Notes: a model not told the origin generated them from the sequence alone. Shown: positions 1 to 8,833, numbered from the stretch's first letter. The stretch is DNA of 64,000 nucleotides from Paraburkholderia graminis C4D1M (GCF_000172415.1 NZ_ABLD01000001.1:372001-436000); one strand, 5' to 3'. Made by a program: numbers and translations.

Positions 1-984
1 CCTAGCAGAGCCCAGAATTTCGAGTAGCAATCTGACCATCATTACTTCCGTGACCTTGTACTTAAGTTATACGTTCGTGTTCCAGTTCCAGGTACGGCGA
101 CTCAGGCCCCACATAAGAGCGGTCCTTTCCGCACAATCGAATCGTGAGCCGAAGTGAGCTGTCGATGGTGTGAGCGTTGACATCAAGACAGGCACGACGC
201 GGAGCGCGCGTGATGACGGTTCGAACTCGCACCACTATTGCCACAACGGCCGAACGCCATTTGCTGTCGCGTGACGAAGTTGTGGTCAAGATAGACATGG
301 CGCATCTGTAAGCCCAAAGTTTGATATGGATGCACTGACATTCGCGATGTCTTTGAGACATTTGCCGTCCGCCGTGCCGCCCGGGGCGGCACTCGGTTGC
401 ATGACCAGCGTCGCATTAAAATGCGTGCCCCCGCGGGGGCCGAAGCTGCAACGCTTCCATCAGCCCGAGCGTCTGTACGTCATCGCGCTTTGGCAACGCG
501 GTCAACACAAACTGCAACTATGCCAAGCAACGATTGAATTGCACTAGGCCTTGGAGCCGCACGACAAATCGAGAACAATAATACACGGCGGCTCCCTGGT
601 CTGAAAGCTGGTCCTGTGTGCTGCGACCCACTATGTTCGTCACCGGTTTGACGAACCGTTCCGAACACTCGCCCATCCGTCGGTAACGCGTTTTACCGAT
701 ACTGCAATCAGCGGCTGTCGGTTCGCAAGTGCGCCCACGCCAAAACGCTCGACGAACGGACTGGAGGGCGTCGCTGCATTAGGCCTTGCCCAAAGCGTGA
801 TTCGCGAGCACCGCAATCTGGCGCCAGCTTGGCGACTTACGAAGTAAAAGTCGTTGGACTGGCATCGCTTCCGGCTCCGACGCTGCGGTCACCAGAAGCG
901 AAGTTCTGCAACCGCTGGCGGATTGACGCCGCAGCATTCGCATAATGAGCGTATCGTCTCCCGTACATCCTGAGGAACCCCTTG
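1..984. other. left-edge stretch without a recognisable gene
   Basis: No open frame here has a recognisable product, a good ribosome binding site and consistent codon use. The short frames on both strands overlap one another and read as random translation. A perfect 14-bp GC palindrome (gcccccgcgggggc) lies at 427-440, with no associated T-run or promoter. The DNA looks like decayed or non-coding accessory sequence. The start of a gene beyond the left edge cannot be excluded. Confidence 0.5.
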
Positions 985-1422
985 ATGAGCTCGCAAACTT
1001 GCAACCGGATTGACCTCGCGCGCGAGCAGCTCGAGTCAGCCCTAGTGCTGTTCCTCGAACATCGAAGCTTCGCTTCGGCCATCACGTTGTCTGGCGCTGC
1101 CGAGCGTGTGTTTGGGCAGGCGTTGCGGCACAGAGGTGAGCAGGCTGTGCTGGACTGTGAATTCGACCTGTCAGCGTTGGTGCATATGCAGCTTCACGGA
1201 CAGCCGCTGACCAAACAGAATTTTGCCCAAACGGAGAACCGAGTTTTCAACGCGCTGCGGCACTTTGACAGCGCCGACGAGCCGCATTTCGTTGCAGACC
1301 TTGAGGAAGCCGCGTGCTGGATGCTGGTGCGTGCCTGCGAGAATTCGAATCGACTTGGACTTACTGTGCAAGGGTTCGACACGTTCAACGACTGGTTTCA
1401 CGAGAACATCGTGGGAATCTGA
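985..1422 (+). CDS. small hypothetical protein, HEPN-like
   Basis: The ATG at 985 follows a GAGG-type ribosome binding site at 972-975; a TTG lies directly before it in frame. The 145-residue product is helical in character. An N-terminal segment of the type ARxQLExAL...ITLSGAAE (residues 10-40) recalls a widespread family of short proteobacterial proteins that behave like HEPN helical bundles. The C-terminus (NDWFHENIVGI) also matches my memory of that family. No catalytic residues can be assigned and the function is unknown. It stands alone, 88 bp from the end of the convergent CoiA-like gene, in an accessory strip. Confidence 0.6.
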   Translation: MSSQTCNRIDLAREQLESALVLFLEHRSFASAITLSGAAERVFGQALRHRGEQAVLDCEFDLSALVHMQLHGQPLTKQNFAQTENRVFNALRHFDSADEPHFVADLEEAACWMLVRACENSNRLGLTVQGFDTFNDWFHENIVGI

Positions 1423-1510
1423 CCGCAGTCACGTTGCTGGGGGGCGCGCACCAGCTCTTGCGCTGATTCCCGCGAGCAACCCGCAAGCGCCTGGTTGTAT
1501 AAAAACGCCG

Positions 1511-2935
1511 TCAGACGCGCACGAAGACACCGGCCGCCACCAGCAGCTCAACCGTCTGCTCGAGCGGCAGGCTCAAAGCCACCGACACGCCGTGCGCGTA
1601 TTCACCCTTGCTGAGGCGAATGCTCGCCGTTTTCTGAGTTCTCTTCATGCGTCGAATCACCGTGTCCGGAACTTGCACATCGGTCTGCTTAGCCGCATGT
1701 CGGATTTCCGTTTCGCCCACAATATTGCACGTCCAAAACAACCCACGCGTCGCTGATACGGCCGGACTTCGCGCATGGGTGGGTTCGAGTTGTCCTTCCG
1801 CGAGGAGCACGTCATTCAGAATCTCAAATTCCTGGCGAACCTTCCGACGAAGATAACCGTGCGTTTCGAGCAAGGACAGGAAGTCCCATACCGCGACCCG
1901 GAGAGAGGTCGATGCAGACGGCAAGACCGCATAGCGCTGAGCTAGCCATTCGGCCACCCGGTCGACGGTCAACTCGGGCATTGTGCGTAAGACCCGCTGG
2001 CCGTGGATGAACTTCCGGAAGACGTCGGCTTGCCAAGTTCGAGCATTCGCCTTTACGGAGGAGGCGCCGCGCACCGTGCTGCCGAACGCCGGTGGCCAGT
2101 CCCGTTCGGCGAGACCGAGCTTCCAAGCCAGGTACGTCCGCTTGTCCGCGTCCGGAGCTTCGCGAAACCGCTCGTTCGCCTGCTCAATCTTTTGCCGGGC
2201 AGCGGCCTGTCGCGCCAGGGCCGCTGCGCGTTCACGCGGCGCCTGCGCTCGTTCCTGTGCAAGTTTTGCCGCAACCTCGACTTCCTCTTCCTTGAGTCGA
2301 GCTTCTTCTTCCACGAACCGAGCGTCGAGCAGGGCCTGTGCCTCGGCCCACCCTGGATAGAAAAGCCATCGCTTGCCGTCGACCGTGTCGACGATACGGT
2401 GTGTCAGTGCGTCGATGGTGATGTTGCGTGCGACGTCGGACAGGTTAATTTCGAGGGCTGGCATCGCGAGACGGTCGAGCTGAGCCAGCTTGTTGGTATC
2501 GGGCTCGTGCGTTACGACGACTTCGATGATGAGCAACTGGTCGCCGTAGTCGGCCACGAAATCCGGCCGGATGCCATCCATCCATTTCTCAGGTTCGCCC
2601 GCCGCATGCCAGCGAATGGTGTGCTCGTCGCACACCGTGATGTTCTCATCGAGCGAACTATCATCTACGCAGACCAGTGCCGGCACGCGCAGGTGCCAAT
2701 GCTCAAGCAGAATCTGTTTTGCCAGCAGGTGGAGGGCCGTTTCGAAACCGCTTCCGCAGTCCGAGCCGGGCAAGTGTGAAAAATACCAGACCCGCACTTC
2801 CCCTTGCTTCAGAATCACCGGGCTTTGGCAGGCAGCGCAAAGGAACGGACCCGCAGCGTGCCTGGGCAGGTCGCCCGCGGCAACGAGGCGCCCGTGCATG
2901 TCCAGAGCAAACGGGATAGTCAAACCGGCTTTCAT
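1511..2935 (-). CDS. competence protein CoiA-like nuclease
   Basis: The product is about 474 residues from the ATG at 2935; an in-frame ATG at 2950 is an alternative. The first ~60 residues hold a Cys-x2-Cys zinc-finger-like pair (FLCAACQSP) and a later Cys, followed by a WYFSHLPG segment. This is the layout of CoiA-family proteins, where an N-terminal treble-clef-like domain precedes a PD-(D/E)xK nuclease. The nuclease core is visible as RPDFVADYGDQLLIIEVVVTHE (D...E-x-V). The middle third is a Glu/Lys/Ala-rich coiled coil and the C-terminal third has no motif I recognise. CoiA homologues are linked to processing of incoming DNA. The open frame continues upstream of 2935 but runs over a gene on the other strand, so I start it at 2935. 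Confidence 0.65.
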   Translation of the reverse strand: MKAGLTIPFALDMHGRLVAAGDLPRHAAGPFLCAACQSPVILKQGEVRVWYFSHLPGSDCGSGFETALHLLAKQILLEHWHLRVPALVCVDDSSLDENITVCDEHTIRWHAAGEPEKWMDGIRPDFVADYGDQLLIIEVVVTHEPDTNKLAQLDRLAMPALEINLSDVARNITIDALTHRIVDTVDGKRWLFYPGWAEAQALLDARFVEEEARLKEEEVEVAAKLAQERAQAPRERAAALARQAAARQKIEQANERFREAPDADKRTYLAWKLGLAERDWPPAFGSTVRGASSVKANARTWQADVFRKFIHGQRVLRTMPELTVDRVAEWLAQRYAVLPSASTSLRVAVWDFLSLLETHGYLRRKVRQEFEILNDVLLAEGQLEPTHARSPAVSATRGLFWTCNIVGETEIRHAAKQTDVQVPDTVIRRMKRTQKTASIRLSKGEYAHGVSVALSLPLEQTVELLVAAGVFVRV

Positions 2936-2962
2936 CGAGCAGAGGCGCATGACAGAAGCGGC

Positions 2963-3211
2963 TACTGGCCACAAGAGGCAATCAGGTTGCTTGAAACCGG
3001 AGCCGTCGACGAGATTAGCCTCGACCATGACCTCGGGGACGACGAGCGCGGCACTGGGTACGACGTGGTACGGTGGATAGAAGAGGCCGTCGAACTGCGA
3101 GGCTTCCGGCCACCCAAAATTTACGTACATTCTGCGAACAGTTCAGCGCGCGCGAAAATGGAAGCAGGCGTGCTCGCAATCCAACGCCTCGCGCGGAAGA
3201 AGAATAGATAA
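2963..3211 (+). pseudogene. cREC (cyclic-phosphate processing receiver) domain protein, N-terminus missing
   Basis: The last ~80 residues (from YWPQEAIRLLETG, through ISLDHDLGDDERGTGYDV, to the C-terminus) closely resemble small stand-alone receiver-like cREC proteins. Intact members are about 100 residues and start with an acidic FLDDER strand. Here no such strand is in frame: upstream sequence in this frame (2804-2962) is the complement of the start of the CoiA-like gene. The gene therefore looks 5'-truncated, with a break near 2935-2962. It ends 10 bp before the next gene, so the two were probably co-transcribed. Whether the remnant is translated is unknown. Confidence 0.65.
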
Positions 3212-3221
3212 ACAAGTCCCT

Positions 3222-3968
3222 ATGAATTACTTAGACCTGTCGTTCGACCCGCTATTCCAAGTTCGCGAGCATCTTAAGTGGTGGCCTTGGGTGGGCAGTG
3301 AGTTTGCGCGCACAACTGTTGAAACGTTGATATTGGGCGAGAGCGTCTACCGCTGGTCCAAGGGCGAGGCGTTTGACAAGCGCTATGCGCTGACCTCCGC
3401 TCTACGCGAGACCCACAGTAACCTCGCCCTGGATTTTGACAGGAACTCACGTTACGTTCGCAACATTGAGCGAGCTATATTCCAGCGGCGCAATCCGAGC
3501 GATACGCAGAAGCAGACGCTCTGGTCATCCGTTGCTTATCACAACCTCGTGCTGGATGCGATGCAAACTGTGAAGCATCGTCCGAGTCAAGACCAATATC
3601 AGAAAGGGTGGGGCGCCGCTCTGGACTTGTTCGACGTGCTCGGTGTCGAGCAATGCCTCGTATTTGGAGTGGAGTCGGTCAGCTCACTGCGACTGGCTTC
3701 GAGCGCACGCGAACTGGAATGCCTTATTAGGCGGCATCCGGCGAAAGTCGGTCGATTCCGTCCAAGCACAGGGACTGTTCGCACGAAGAGCGGCCGGCAG
3801 GTGAGACTCTTGTTTGTTCGTCACCCGAGCAGCTTCTTCAGTTGGCGGAACTGGGCGCCGGTAGTTCAAGAAGGGCTGCAGTGGAAACTGGTCGAGCCGC
3901 AGCCACTGCCGGAGCCGGACGGACAATTGGCGAACGAGCCAGCAGGGAGCGCACAAGGCACGGCGTGA
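3222..3968 (+). CDS. hypothetical protein resembling the uracil-DNA glycosylase superfamily
   Basis: The ATG at 3222 lies 10 bp after the cREC remnant. The 248-residue product has the order of motifs seen in the UDG fold: a WVG...TLILGESVYRW segment near residues 24-46 in the place of the usual GEAPG/GESP loop; a strand VEQCLVFGVES near 144-154; and a late HPSS(F) segment near 207-211, comparable with the catalytic H-P-S-x loop. The VAYHNLV region near 105 recalls the N-x-V sites. No family is assigned with certainty and no substrate is claimed. Codon use is less GC3-biased than in genes after 5386. The pairing with cREC suggests a nucleic-acid-related accessory role, which is inference. Confidence 0.5.
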   Translation: MNYLDLSFDPLFQVREHLKWWPWVGSEFARTTVETLILGESVYRWSKGEAFDKRYALTSALRETHSNLALDFDRNSRYVRNIERAIFQRRNPSDTQKQTLWSSVAYHNLVLDAMQTVKHRPSQDQYQKGWGAALDLFDVLGVEQCLVFGVESVSSLRLASSARELECLIRRHPAKVGRFRPSTGTVRTKSGRQVRLLFVRHPSSFFSWRNWAPVVQEGLQWKLVEPQPLPEPDGQLANEPAGSAQGTA

Positions 3969-4819
3969 CGGCCGACCGGCCGGAGTGTCAAAGGCACCGA
4001 GCGATGCACCGAAATAACGGATAGACGAAGCACTGATGGAGCAGATAAGAGCCAGCGAGACGAGGCTGCGGCCGTCGAGCGCGTCGCTAACGCAGCGCGG
4101 GCGTTCAACTGGCATCGCAGGCAATTGAATGCGGGGGTGAGCGCGCCATGTCGCACGCCGTCACTGGCGCTCTGCCCATCATGCCCTGACGCCCCCAGTT
4201 CTGAATGACGCCTTGGTGCACCGTCGCGCCTTCCGTGTTGAATCCATAAAACGGACCCCGATGGCAAATCGACGAAGAATTGCGAACGGTTTGCCGCTAA
4301 TGCACCACGCAAGCCGTCGAAAACGTCAAGCGGCAAGGCGCACTTACAATCCCGCGGAAAGCCCTCATAAAAGTGGAGCGTGACCGCAACAACACCGCGT
4401 TATTCGCCGGAAGCGACACTGCGCCGGCGCCAGCGTAATCACGAAAAGTAGGTCGCTGCGGCGACGGAAGTTCATGGGGCCGACCGGTTCGACTATGGCC
4501 CATCTGCGGTGCAGCGCGGATAAGCGCATCATATTTTTGTGCTAGCGAGGAAGACTCGCTCCGTAAGATGCGCAAAAATCGAGGTGCATACCATTCCCAA
4601 GACAATGCTTGGCCGGGGCGACTCACCACGAATTTTGCCGAGCGGACAGCGGAGGTTGCTAAGGGCTGCGGCCGCGAAAGCCGCAGCCGCCAAGGCTACC
4701 GATGGTAGGGCGTCCACCTAATCCGCGGAGAGGGGGATAGCTCCTGTGGACCGAGACCGTTCGGGTATGACCGGCTGCTCTGGTCAACAGCGTACTGATT
4801 CCATCGATTGCCCAACGAC
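3969..4819. other. gene-poor stretch in the accessory strip
   Basis: Only short overlapping frames occur here, with none recognisable. An 8-bp inverted repeat (gctgcggc / gccgcagc) lies at 4665-4687 with a 7-nt loop and no T-run. A short frame at 4539-4721 (GTG start, Ala/Lys-rich tail) could be a small gene, but nothing supports it beyond being open. Confidence 0.4.
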
Positions 4820-4846
4820 GCCTCGGTCAACGACTGAGGCTTTTTT
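4820..4846 (+). terminator. rho-independent terminator
   Basis: A 9-bp stem (gcctcggtc / gactgaggc, one G-U pair) with a 3-nt loop is followed directly by six T residues. It would end a plus-strand transcript, yet no recognisable gene lies just upstream. It may belong to an unannotated small RNA or to a gene lost by deletion. Confidence 0.75.
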
Positions 4847-4963
4847 GTTGATTCAATCCTAAGCCGCTCACGACAAGAGTCGAAATACTCTTTCGCGCTC
4901 CAACAAAAACTGACAGCGTCGAAAACATTTGTAAATCAGATGGTTATAGGTTCTTTGACCAGG

Positions 4964-5299
4964 CCAGATATCGTTTGCAACTGCTTTCTCGCAGGCCAGT
5001 TTTGTTTGCAAGCGCTTCAGCTAGCCTATTGATTGCACGGCGGTTGGCGATGGCCGAATTTGCGTTTCCGTTATGGTGCTCTCGCTTGTAAATATTGCAA
5101 CAGCCGCGCGGCGTAGTTTGGAACATGTTTGTTGCGTCACGGTCCGCTGGGAAGGCGTGCTTTGGAATCAACGGGCTACGGCTCTCAGACCAGTTTGAAT
5201 TTCGAATCTTGGTCCGGTCTGGCGAGCCATAGGCCAGTTTGATTTGCGAAGTTTTGCCAGGACAAGTTGAATTGCGACAGCACAGGTATTGTTTGCGAG
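4964..5299 (+). repeat. array of ~17-bp imperfect direct repeats, possible transposon end
   Basis: At least six copies of a motif near CCAGtttgatTTGCgAa lie in the same orientation at 4964-4980, 4996-5012, 5190-5206, 5234-5250, 5262-5278 and 5283-5299. Weaker copies lie near 5024-5040 and 5082-5096. Multiple spaced direct copies of a transposase site are characteristic of ends of Mu/Tn7/Tn5053-type elements with a DDE transposase. No transposase gene is present, so this would be an end whose element is deleted or lies elsewhere. The array sits exactly where accessory-type DNA gives way to core-type genes. Confidence 0.5.
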
Positions 5300-5343
5300 C
5301 CACCAGAAGGCGCACCGCGCTTCTGTGCCCACCCCCCGGTGGT

Positions 5344-5355
5344 AACATTTGTTGT
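5344..5355. promoter_or_regulatory. putative RpiR operator upstream of its own gene
   Basis: AACATTTGTTGT is the reverse complement of ACAACAAATGTT, the same core found in the promoter at 6284-6297. It lies 31 bp before the start codon of the RpiR-type regulator, which suggests autoregulation. Confidence 0.55.
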
Positions 5356-5385
5356 CGCCTCTACAACCCTTCGCCGGACCATCGC

Positions 5386-6240
5386 ATGCCAGACAGTTTC
5401 GACCAGCTCGCCGCCCTGATCCGGGCGCGCTTCTCCGAACTGAGTCCGCAATTCCAGATGGGCGCGGGCTTCCTGCTCGATCATCCGGACGAAGTCGCGG
5501 TCTCGTCGATGCGCAAAGTCGCGGAGCGCGCGCAGGTGCAGCCGGCGTCGCTCGTGCGTCTTTCGCAGCAGCTCGGCTTTCCTGGCTGGAACGAATTGCG
5601 CAACCTGTTCGTCGCACGCGTGCGCACGCGGCCCGAGCCGCTGACGAGCCGCGCGCGCTCGCTGGTCAAATCGAAAGACGCGCTCGCCAACGATCTGCTC
5701 GTCGCGCAGCAGCACAATCTCGAAGTCACCGCGGCGCACAACGGCCGCGCAATCGTCGAGGCGGCGCGGCTCTTGCGGCGCGCGCCGCATGTTCATGTCG
5801 CCGGTTTCCGCTCGTGCTACTCCGTCGCCTTCGGGCTCGTGTACGGCTATCGGTTCTTTCGCTCGTCGGTGTCGCTGCTCAACGGCGAGGCCGGCACGCT
5901 GGAAATGCAACTGCGCACCGTGGAGCGCGACAGCGCCACCATCGTGATCAGTTTCGCGCCGTATTCCGTCGAAGCCGCGCGCGTCGCCGAAGCCGCGCTC
6001 GAAAAGGGCAGCAAGCTCATTGCGATCACCGACAGCGCCGTGTCGCCCATCGCGCTCAATGCGGACAAGGTGTTGATCTTCTCGCACGAAAGCCCCTCGT
6101 TCTTTCCGTCGCTCGTGGCGGCCACGGCCATCGCCGAATCGCTGGTCGCGCATCTGCTCGCACTCGAAGGCGCCGACGCCGTCGAGCAACTCGGCATCGC
6201 CGAACAATCGCTGCACGCGAAGGGCGCTTACGTGCCTTGA
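5386..6240 (+). CDS. RpiR (MurR/RpiR) family transcriptional regulator
   Basis: The ATG at 5386 gives 284 residues, the usual size for the family. Residues ~1-77 form the HTH_6 DNA-binding domain (FDQLAALIRARF..., then VSSMRKVAERAQVQPASLVRLSQQLGF as the recognition helices). Residues ~115-255 form a SIS sugar-isomerase-type ligand domain with HVAGFRSCYSVA and AITDSAVSPIA segments. The frame stays open upstream into the repeat array, but that extension has no domain character. No strong Shine-Dalgarno site is visible before 5386. It lies upstream of, and in line with, the C45 peptidase operon, and both carry the same operator motif. RpiR proteins usually sense phosphorylated sugars or related small metabolites; the ligand here is unknown. 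Confidence 0.88.
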   Translation: MPDSFDQLAALIRARFSELSPQFQMGAGFLLDHPDEVAVSSMRKVAERAQVQPASLVRLSQQLGFPGWNELRNLFVARVRTRPEPLTSRARSLVKSKDALANDLLVAQQHNLEVTAAHNGRAIVEAARLLRRAPHVHVAGFRSCYSVAFGLVYGYRFFRSSVSLLNGEAGTLEMQLRTVERDSATIVISFAPYSVEAARVAEAALEKGSKLIAITDSAVSPIALNADKVLIFSHESPSFFPSLVAATAIAESLVAHLLALEGADAVEQLGIAEQSLHAKGAYVP

Positions 6241-6280
6241 TTTCCGTTCCTCGACGACCGGTGGTGCCGTTTTATCCTGT

Positions 6281-6310
6281 TTGACAACAAATGTTGTTTC
6301 AACGTATAAA
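6281..6310 (+). promoter_or_regulatory. sigma70-type promoter with embedded RpiR operator
   Basis: TTGACA (6281-6286) and TATAAA (6305-6310) are separated by 18 bp. The inverted repeat ACAACA-AA-TGTTGT (6284-6297) overlaps the -35 box and the spacer, a position suited to repression. It shares its core with the site at 5344-5355. Confidence 0.7.
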
Positions 6311-6349
6311 TGCGTACCGATTGTTGAGTGAGCGGGAGCGGTGCGATTC

Positions 6350-7423
6350 ATGCGAAATTTGCAAGTGGTGGAGATAAAAGGCGAGCCGTATGAAATCGGC
6401 TACGCCCTCGGCGAACTGGCAAAGCCCGTGTTCGCCGATTACATGGCGCAAAGCAGCGCGTGGCGCGCGGTCAGCCGATGGCGCGGCGCGTCCTTCGTAG
6501 CGGCGCTGCGCGACGCGGCCCGTGTCCACTTTCCAGCGTTGCTGACCGAACTGGAGGGCATGGCGGCGGGCCTGCGCTGGCCTGTCGAAGACGTCCTGCT
6601 ATGGAACTGCCGTGGCGAACTGATTCATCACGTGCCCGACGGCTGCACGACGCTCGCCGCCATTGGAGCCGATGCACGCCTCATCGCCCATAACGAAGAC
6701 GGCGATCCTTTCCTGCGCGAGCGCTGTGTATTGGTCGACGTGCAGCCCATCGGCAAGCCGGGCTTCGTGAGCTTCTATTACCCAGGCTCGCTGCCCGGAC
6801 ATACGTTCGCGGCGAACCGCGCCGGCCTCGTGCAGACGATCAACAACTTGCGTATTCGCACGCCCACGGTCGGCGTGCCGCGCATGATTCTGGCGCGGGC
6901 CGTTCTCGACGCCGGCTCGCTCGACGAAGCGCTGCACACGCTGCGCACTGCGCCGGCTGCGAGCGGCTTTCATCACACGCTCGGTTGCACCGGAGACCCG
7001 CGCGTGTTCAGCGTTGAGGCCACCGCGCAGCGCTGCTCGGTGCAAAGCGTCGGCACGCGCGCCGGTCACGCGAACCATATGATTCACGCGGGCTGCGAAA
7101 CGCAGGCGCAGATCGTCACCGAGTCGTCTCGCGACAGGCAGCTTCGCGTGGATGCGCTGTTGCGCGCCGCGGCCGGTCCGCTGAATGGAGACGCGTTGCT
7201 GGCCATGCTGCACGATCGCGCGGCTGCGGGCTTGCCGGTCTATCGCGACGATCCCTCCGATCCCGACGACGAAAACACGTTGGCCACCGCGCTCTTCGAA
7301 ATCGGCAATGCAGGCGTGTCGATGCAGGTCGTGCGCGACGGCCAGCGCGTCTTCGACACGTTCATTCCCCGCACGGCGCCTCAGTCCGCTTCCTCATCGA
7401 GCGCCGCCATTCTTCATAAGTGA
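6350..7423 (+). CDS. C45 family autoproteolytic acyltransferase/hydrolase
   Basis: The ATG at 6350 is preceded by GGGAG at 6334-6338; a GTG at 6341 is too close to that site. The 357-residue product matches the acyl-CoA:6-aminopenicillanate acyltransferase (peptidase C45, Ntn-hydrolase) family. The N-terminal pro-segment begins IKGEPYEIGYALGE, and the likely autocleavage nucleophile is Cys99 in DGCTTLA. The IAHNEDGDP segment (residues ~112-120) and FAANRAGLVQTINNL are typical of the mature enzyme. Bacterial members cleave or transfer amide-linked acyl groups. It is the first gene of an apparent operon with an aminotransferase 5 bp downstream, so it may release an amine that the aminotransferase then uses. 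The substrate is unknown. Confidence 0.85.
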   Translation: MRNLQVVEIKGEPYEIGYALGELAKPVFADYMAQSSAWRAVSRWRGASFVAALRDAARVHFPALLTELEGMAAGLRWPVEDVLLWNCRGELIHHVPDGCTTLAAIGADARLIAHNEDGDPFLRERCVLVDVQPIGKPGFVSFYYPGSLPGHTFAANRAGLVQTINNLRIRTPTVGVPRMILARAVLDAGSLDEALHTLRTAPAASGFHHTLGCTGDPRVFSVEATAQRCSVQSVGTRAGHANHMIHAGCETQAQIVTESSRDRQLRVDALLRAAAGPLNGDALLAMLHDRAAAGLPVYRDDPSDPDDENTLATALFEIGNAGVSMQVVRDGQRVFDTFIPRTAPQSASSSSAAILHK

Positions 7424-7428
7424 AAGCC

Positions 7429-8757
7429 ATGTCCACCGTATTTCATCGTTCGCCGAAGCAGTCGTTGCCGATTGCCGTTGCCGGCGACGGCATCGAGATC
7501 ATCGACTCCACCGGCAAGCGCTATATCGACGCATCGGGCGGCGCCGCCGTGTCGTGCCTCGGCCACAGCAACCAGCGCGTGATCGACGCGATCAAACGGC
7601 AGGCGCAACAGTTGCCCTACGCGCACACGTCGTTCTTCACGACGCAGCCCGCCGAGGAACTCGCGGACCGGCTCGTCGCCGCCGCGCCGCAAGGTCTCGA
7701 GCACGTGTATTTCGTGTCGGGCGGCTCGGAGGCAATCGAGGCCGCGCTGAAGCTCGCGCGGCAATACTTCGTCGAAAAGGGCGAGCCGGGCCGGCGTCAT
7801 TTCATCGCGCGGCGGCAGAGTTATCACGGCAACACGCTCGGAGCGCTCGCGATTGGCGGCAACGCGTGGCGGCGCGAGCCGTTCCTGCCGATGCTGATCG
7901 AAGCGCATCACGTGAGCCCGTGTTACGCATATCGCGAGCAGCGCGCGGACGAAACCGAGACCGAATTCGCCCAGCGACTCGCCGATGAACTCGAGCAGAA
8001 GATTCTCGAACTCGGCGCCGATTCGGTGGCGGCTTTCGTCGCGGAAACGGTGGTCGGCGCGACTGCCGGCGCGGTGCCGCCGGTGCGCGAATACTTCCGC
8101 AAGATTCGCGCGGTGTGCGACCGCTATGGCGTGCTGCTGATTCTCGATGAAATCATGTCGGGCATGGGCCGCACCGGCTATCTGTACGCGTGCGAGGAAG
8201 ACGGCGTCGCGCCGGACATCCTGACCATCGCCAAGGGACTCGGCGCCGGTTATCAGCCGATCGGCGCTGTGCTCGTGAGCGATCGGATCTATCGGGCTAT
8301 TGTCGGCGGAACGGGCTTTTTTCAGCATGGCCACACGTACATCGGTCACGCGACCGCTTGCGCCGCGGCGCTCGAAGTCCAGCGCGTGATCGCCGACGAC
8401 AAGCTCTTGCCCAACGTTCTCGCGCGCGGCGAGCAATTGCGCGGGCTGTTGCGCGAGCATTATGCGAAGCATCCGCATATCGGCGACGTGCGCGGGCGCG
8501 GACTTTTTGTCGGCGTCGAACTGGTCAGCGACCGCGAGACCAAGGCGCCTTTCGACGCAAGCCTGAAGCTGCATGCCGCGATTCGCCGCGAAGCATTCGC
8601 GCGCGGCTTGTTGGTGTATCCGATGGGCGGCACGGTCGACGGCAAGATCGGCGATCATGTGCTGCTCGCGCCGCCGTTTATCTGCACCGCGCGCGACATC
8701 GACGAAATCGTGAGCCGCCTCGCCGATGCGATCGACGGCGCGCTGGCCGCCATGTGA
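7429..8757 (+). CDS. class III (aspartate aminotransferase family) aminotransferase
   Basis: The ATG at 7429 lies 5 bp after the C45 stop codon. The 442-residue PLP enzyme has the fold-type I class III signature: FVSGGSEAIEAALKLARQY near residues 100-118, Asp240 in LILDEIMSGMGRTG, and the Schiff-base Lys269 in TIAKGLGAGYQPIG. The family includes omega-amino acid:pyruvate and 4-aminobutyrate aminotransferases, and its members move amino groups from amines or omega-amino acids to pyruvate or 2-oxoglutarate. It probably acts after the C45 hydrolase in the same transcript. The exact amino donor cannot be read from sequence. Confidence 0.92.
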   Translation: MSTVFHRSPKQSLPIAVAGDGIEIIDSTGKRYIDASGGAAVSCLGHSNQRVIDAIKRQAQQLPYAHTSFFTTQPAEELADRLVAAAPQGLEHVYFVSGGSEAIEAALKLARQYFVEKGEPGRRHFIARRQSYHGNTLGALAIGGNAWRREPFLPMLIEAHHVSPCYAYREQRADETETEFAQRLADELEQKILELGADSVAAFVAETVVGATAGAVPPVREYFRKIRAVCDRYGVLLILDEIMSGMGRTGYLYACEEDGVAPDILTIAKGLGAGYQPIGAVLVSDRIYRAIVGGTGFFQHGHTYIGHATACAAALEVQRVIADDKLLPNVLARGEQLRGLLREHYAKHPHIGDVRGRGLFVGVELVSDRETKAPFDASLKLHAAIRREAFARGLLVYPMGGTVDGKIGDHVLLAPPFICTARDIDEIVSRLADAIDGALAAM

Positions 8758-8833
8758 GCGTAGGCCCCGCCCGCCGCGGTTGCAATCGTCCGCTGCGATT
8801 GCCTTCATTTTCACCAGAGAGAGAAAGACCACC

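Noticed and set aside
2936-3130. N-terminal extension of the CoiA-like protein
   Set aside because: It is antisense to the conserved cREC coding region and lacks family similarity, so starts at 2935 or 2950 are preferred.
4964-5299. repeat array as a CRISPR
   Set aside because: The repeats are short, imperfect and irregularly spaced, with no uniform spacers and no cas genes.
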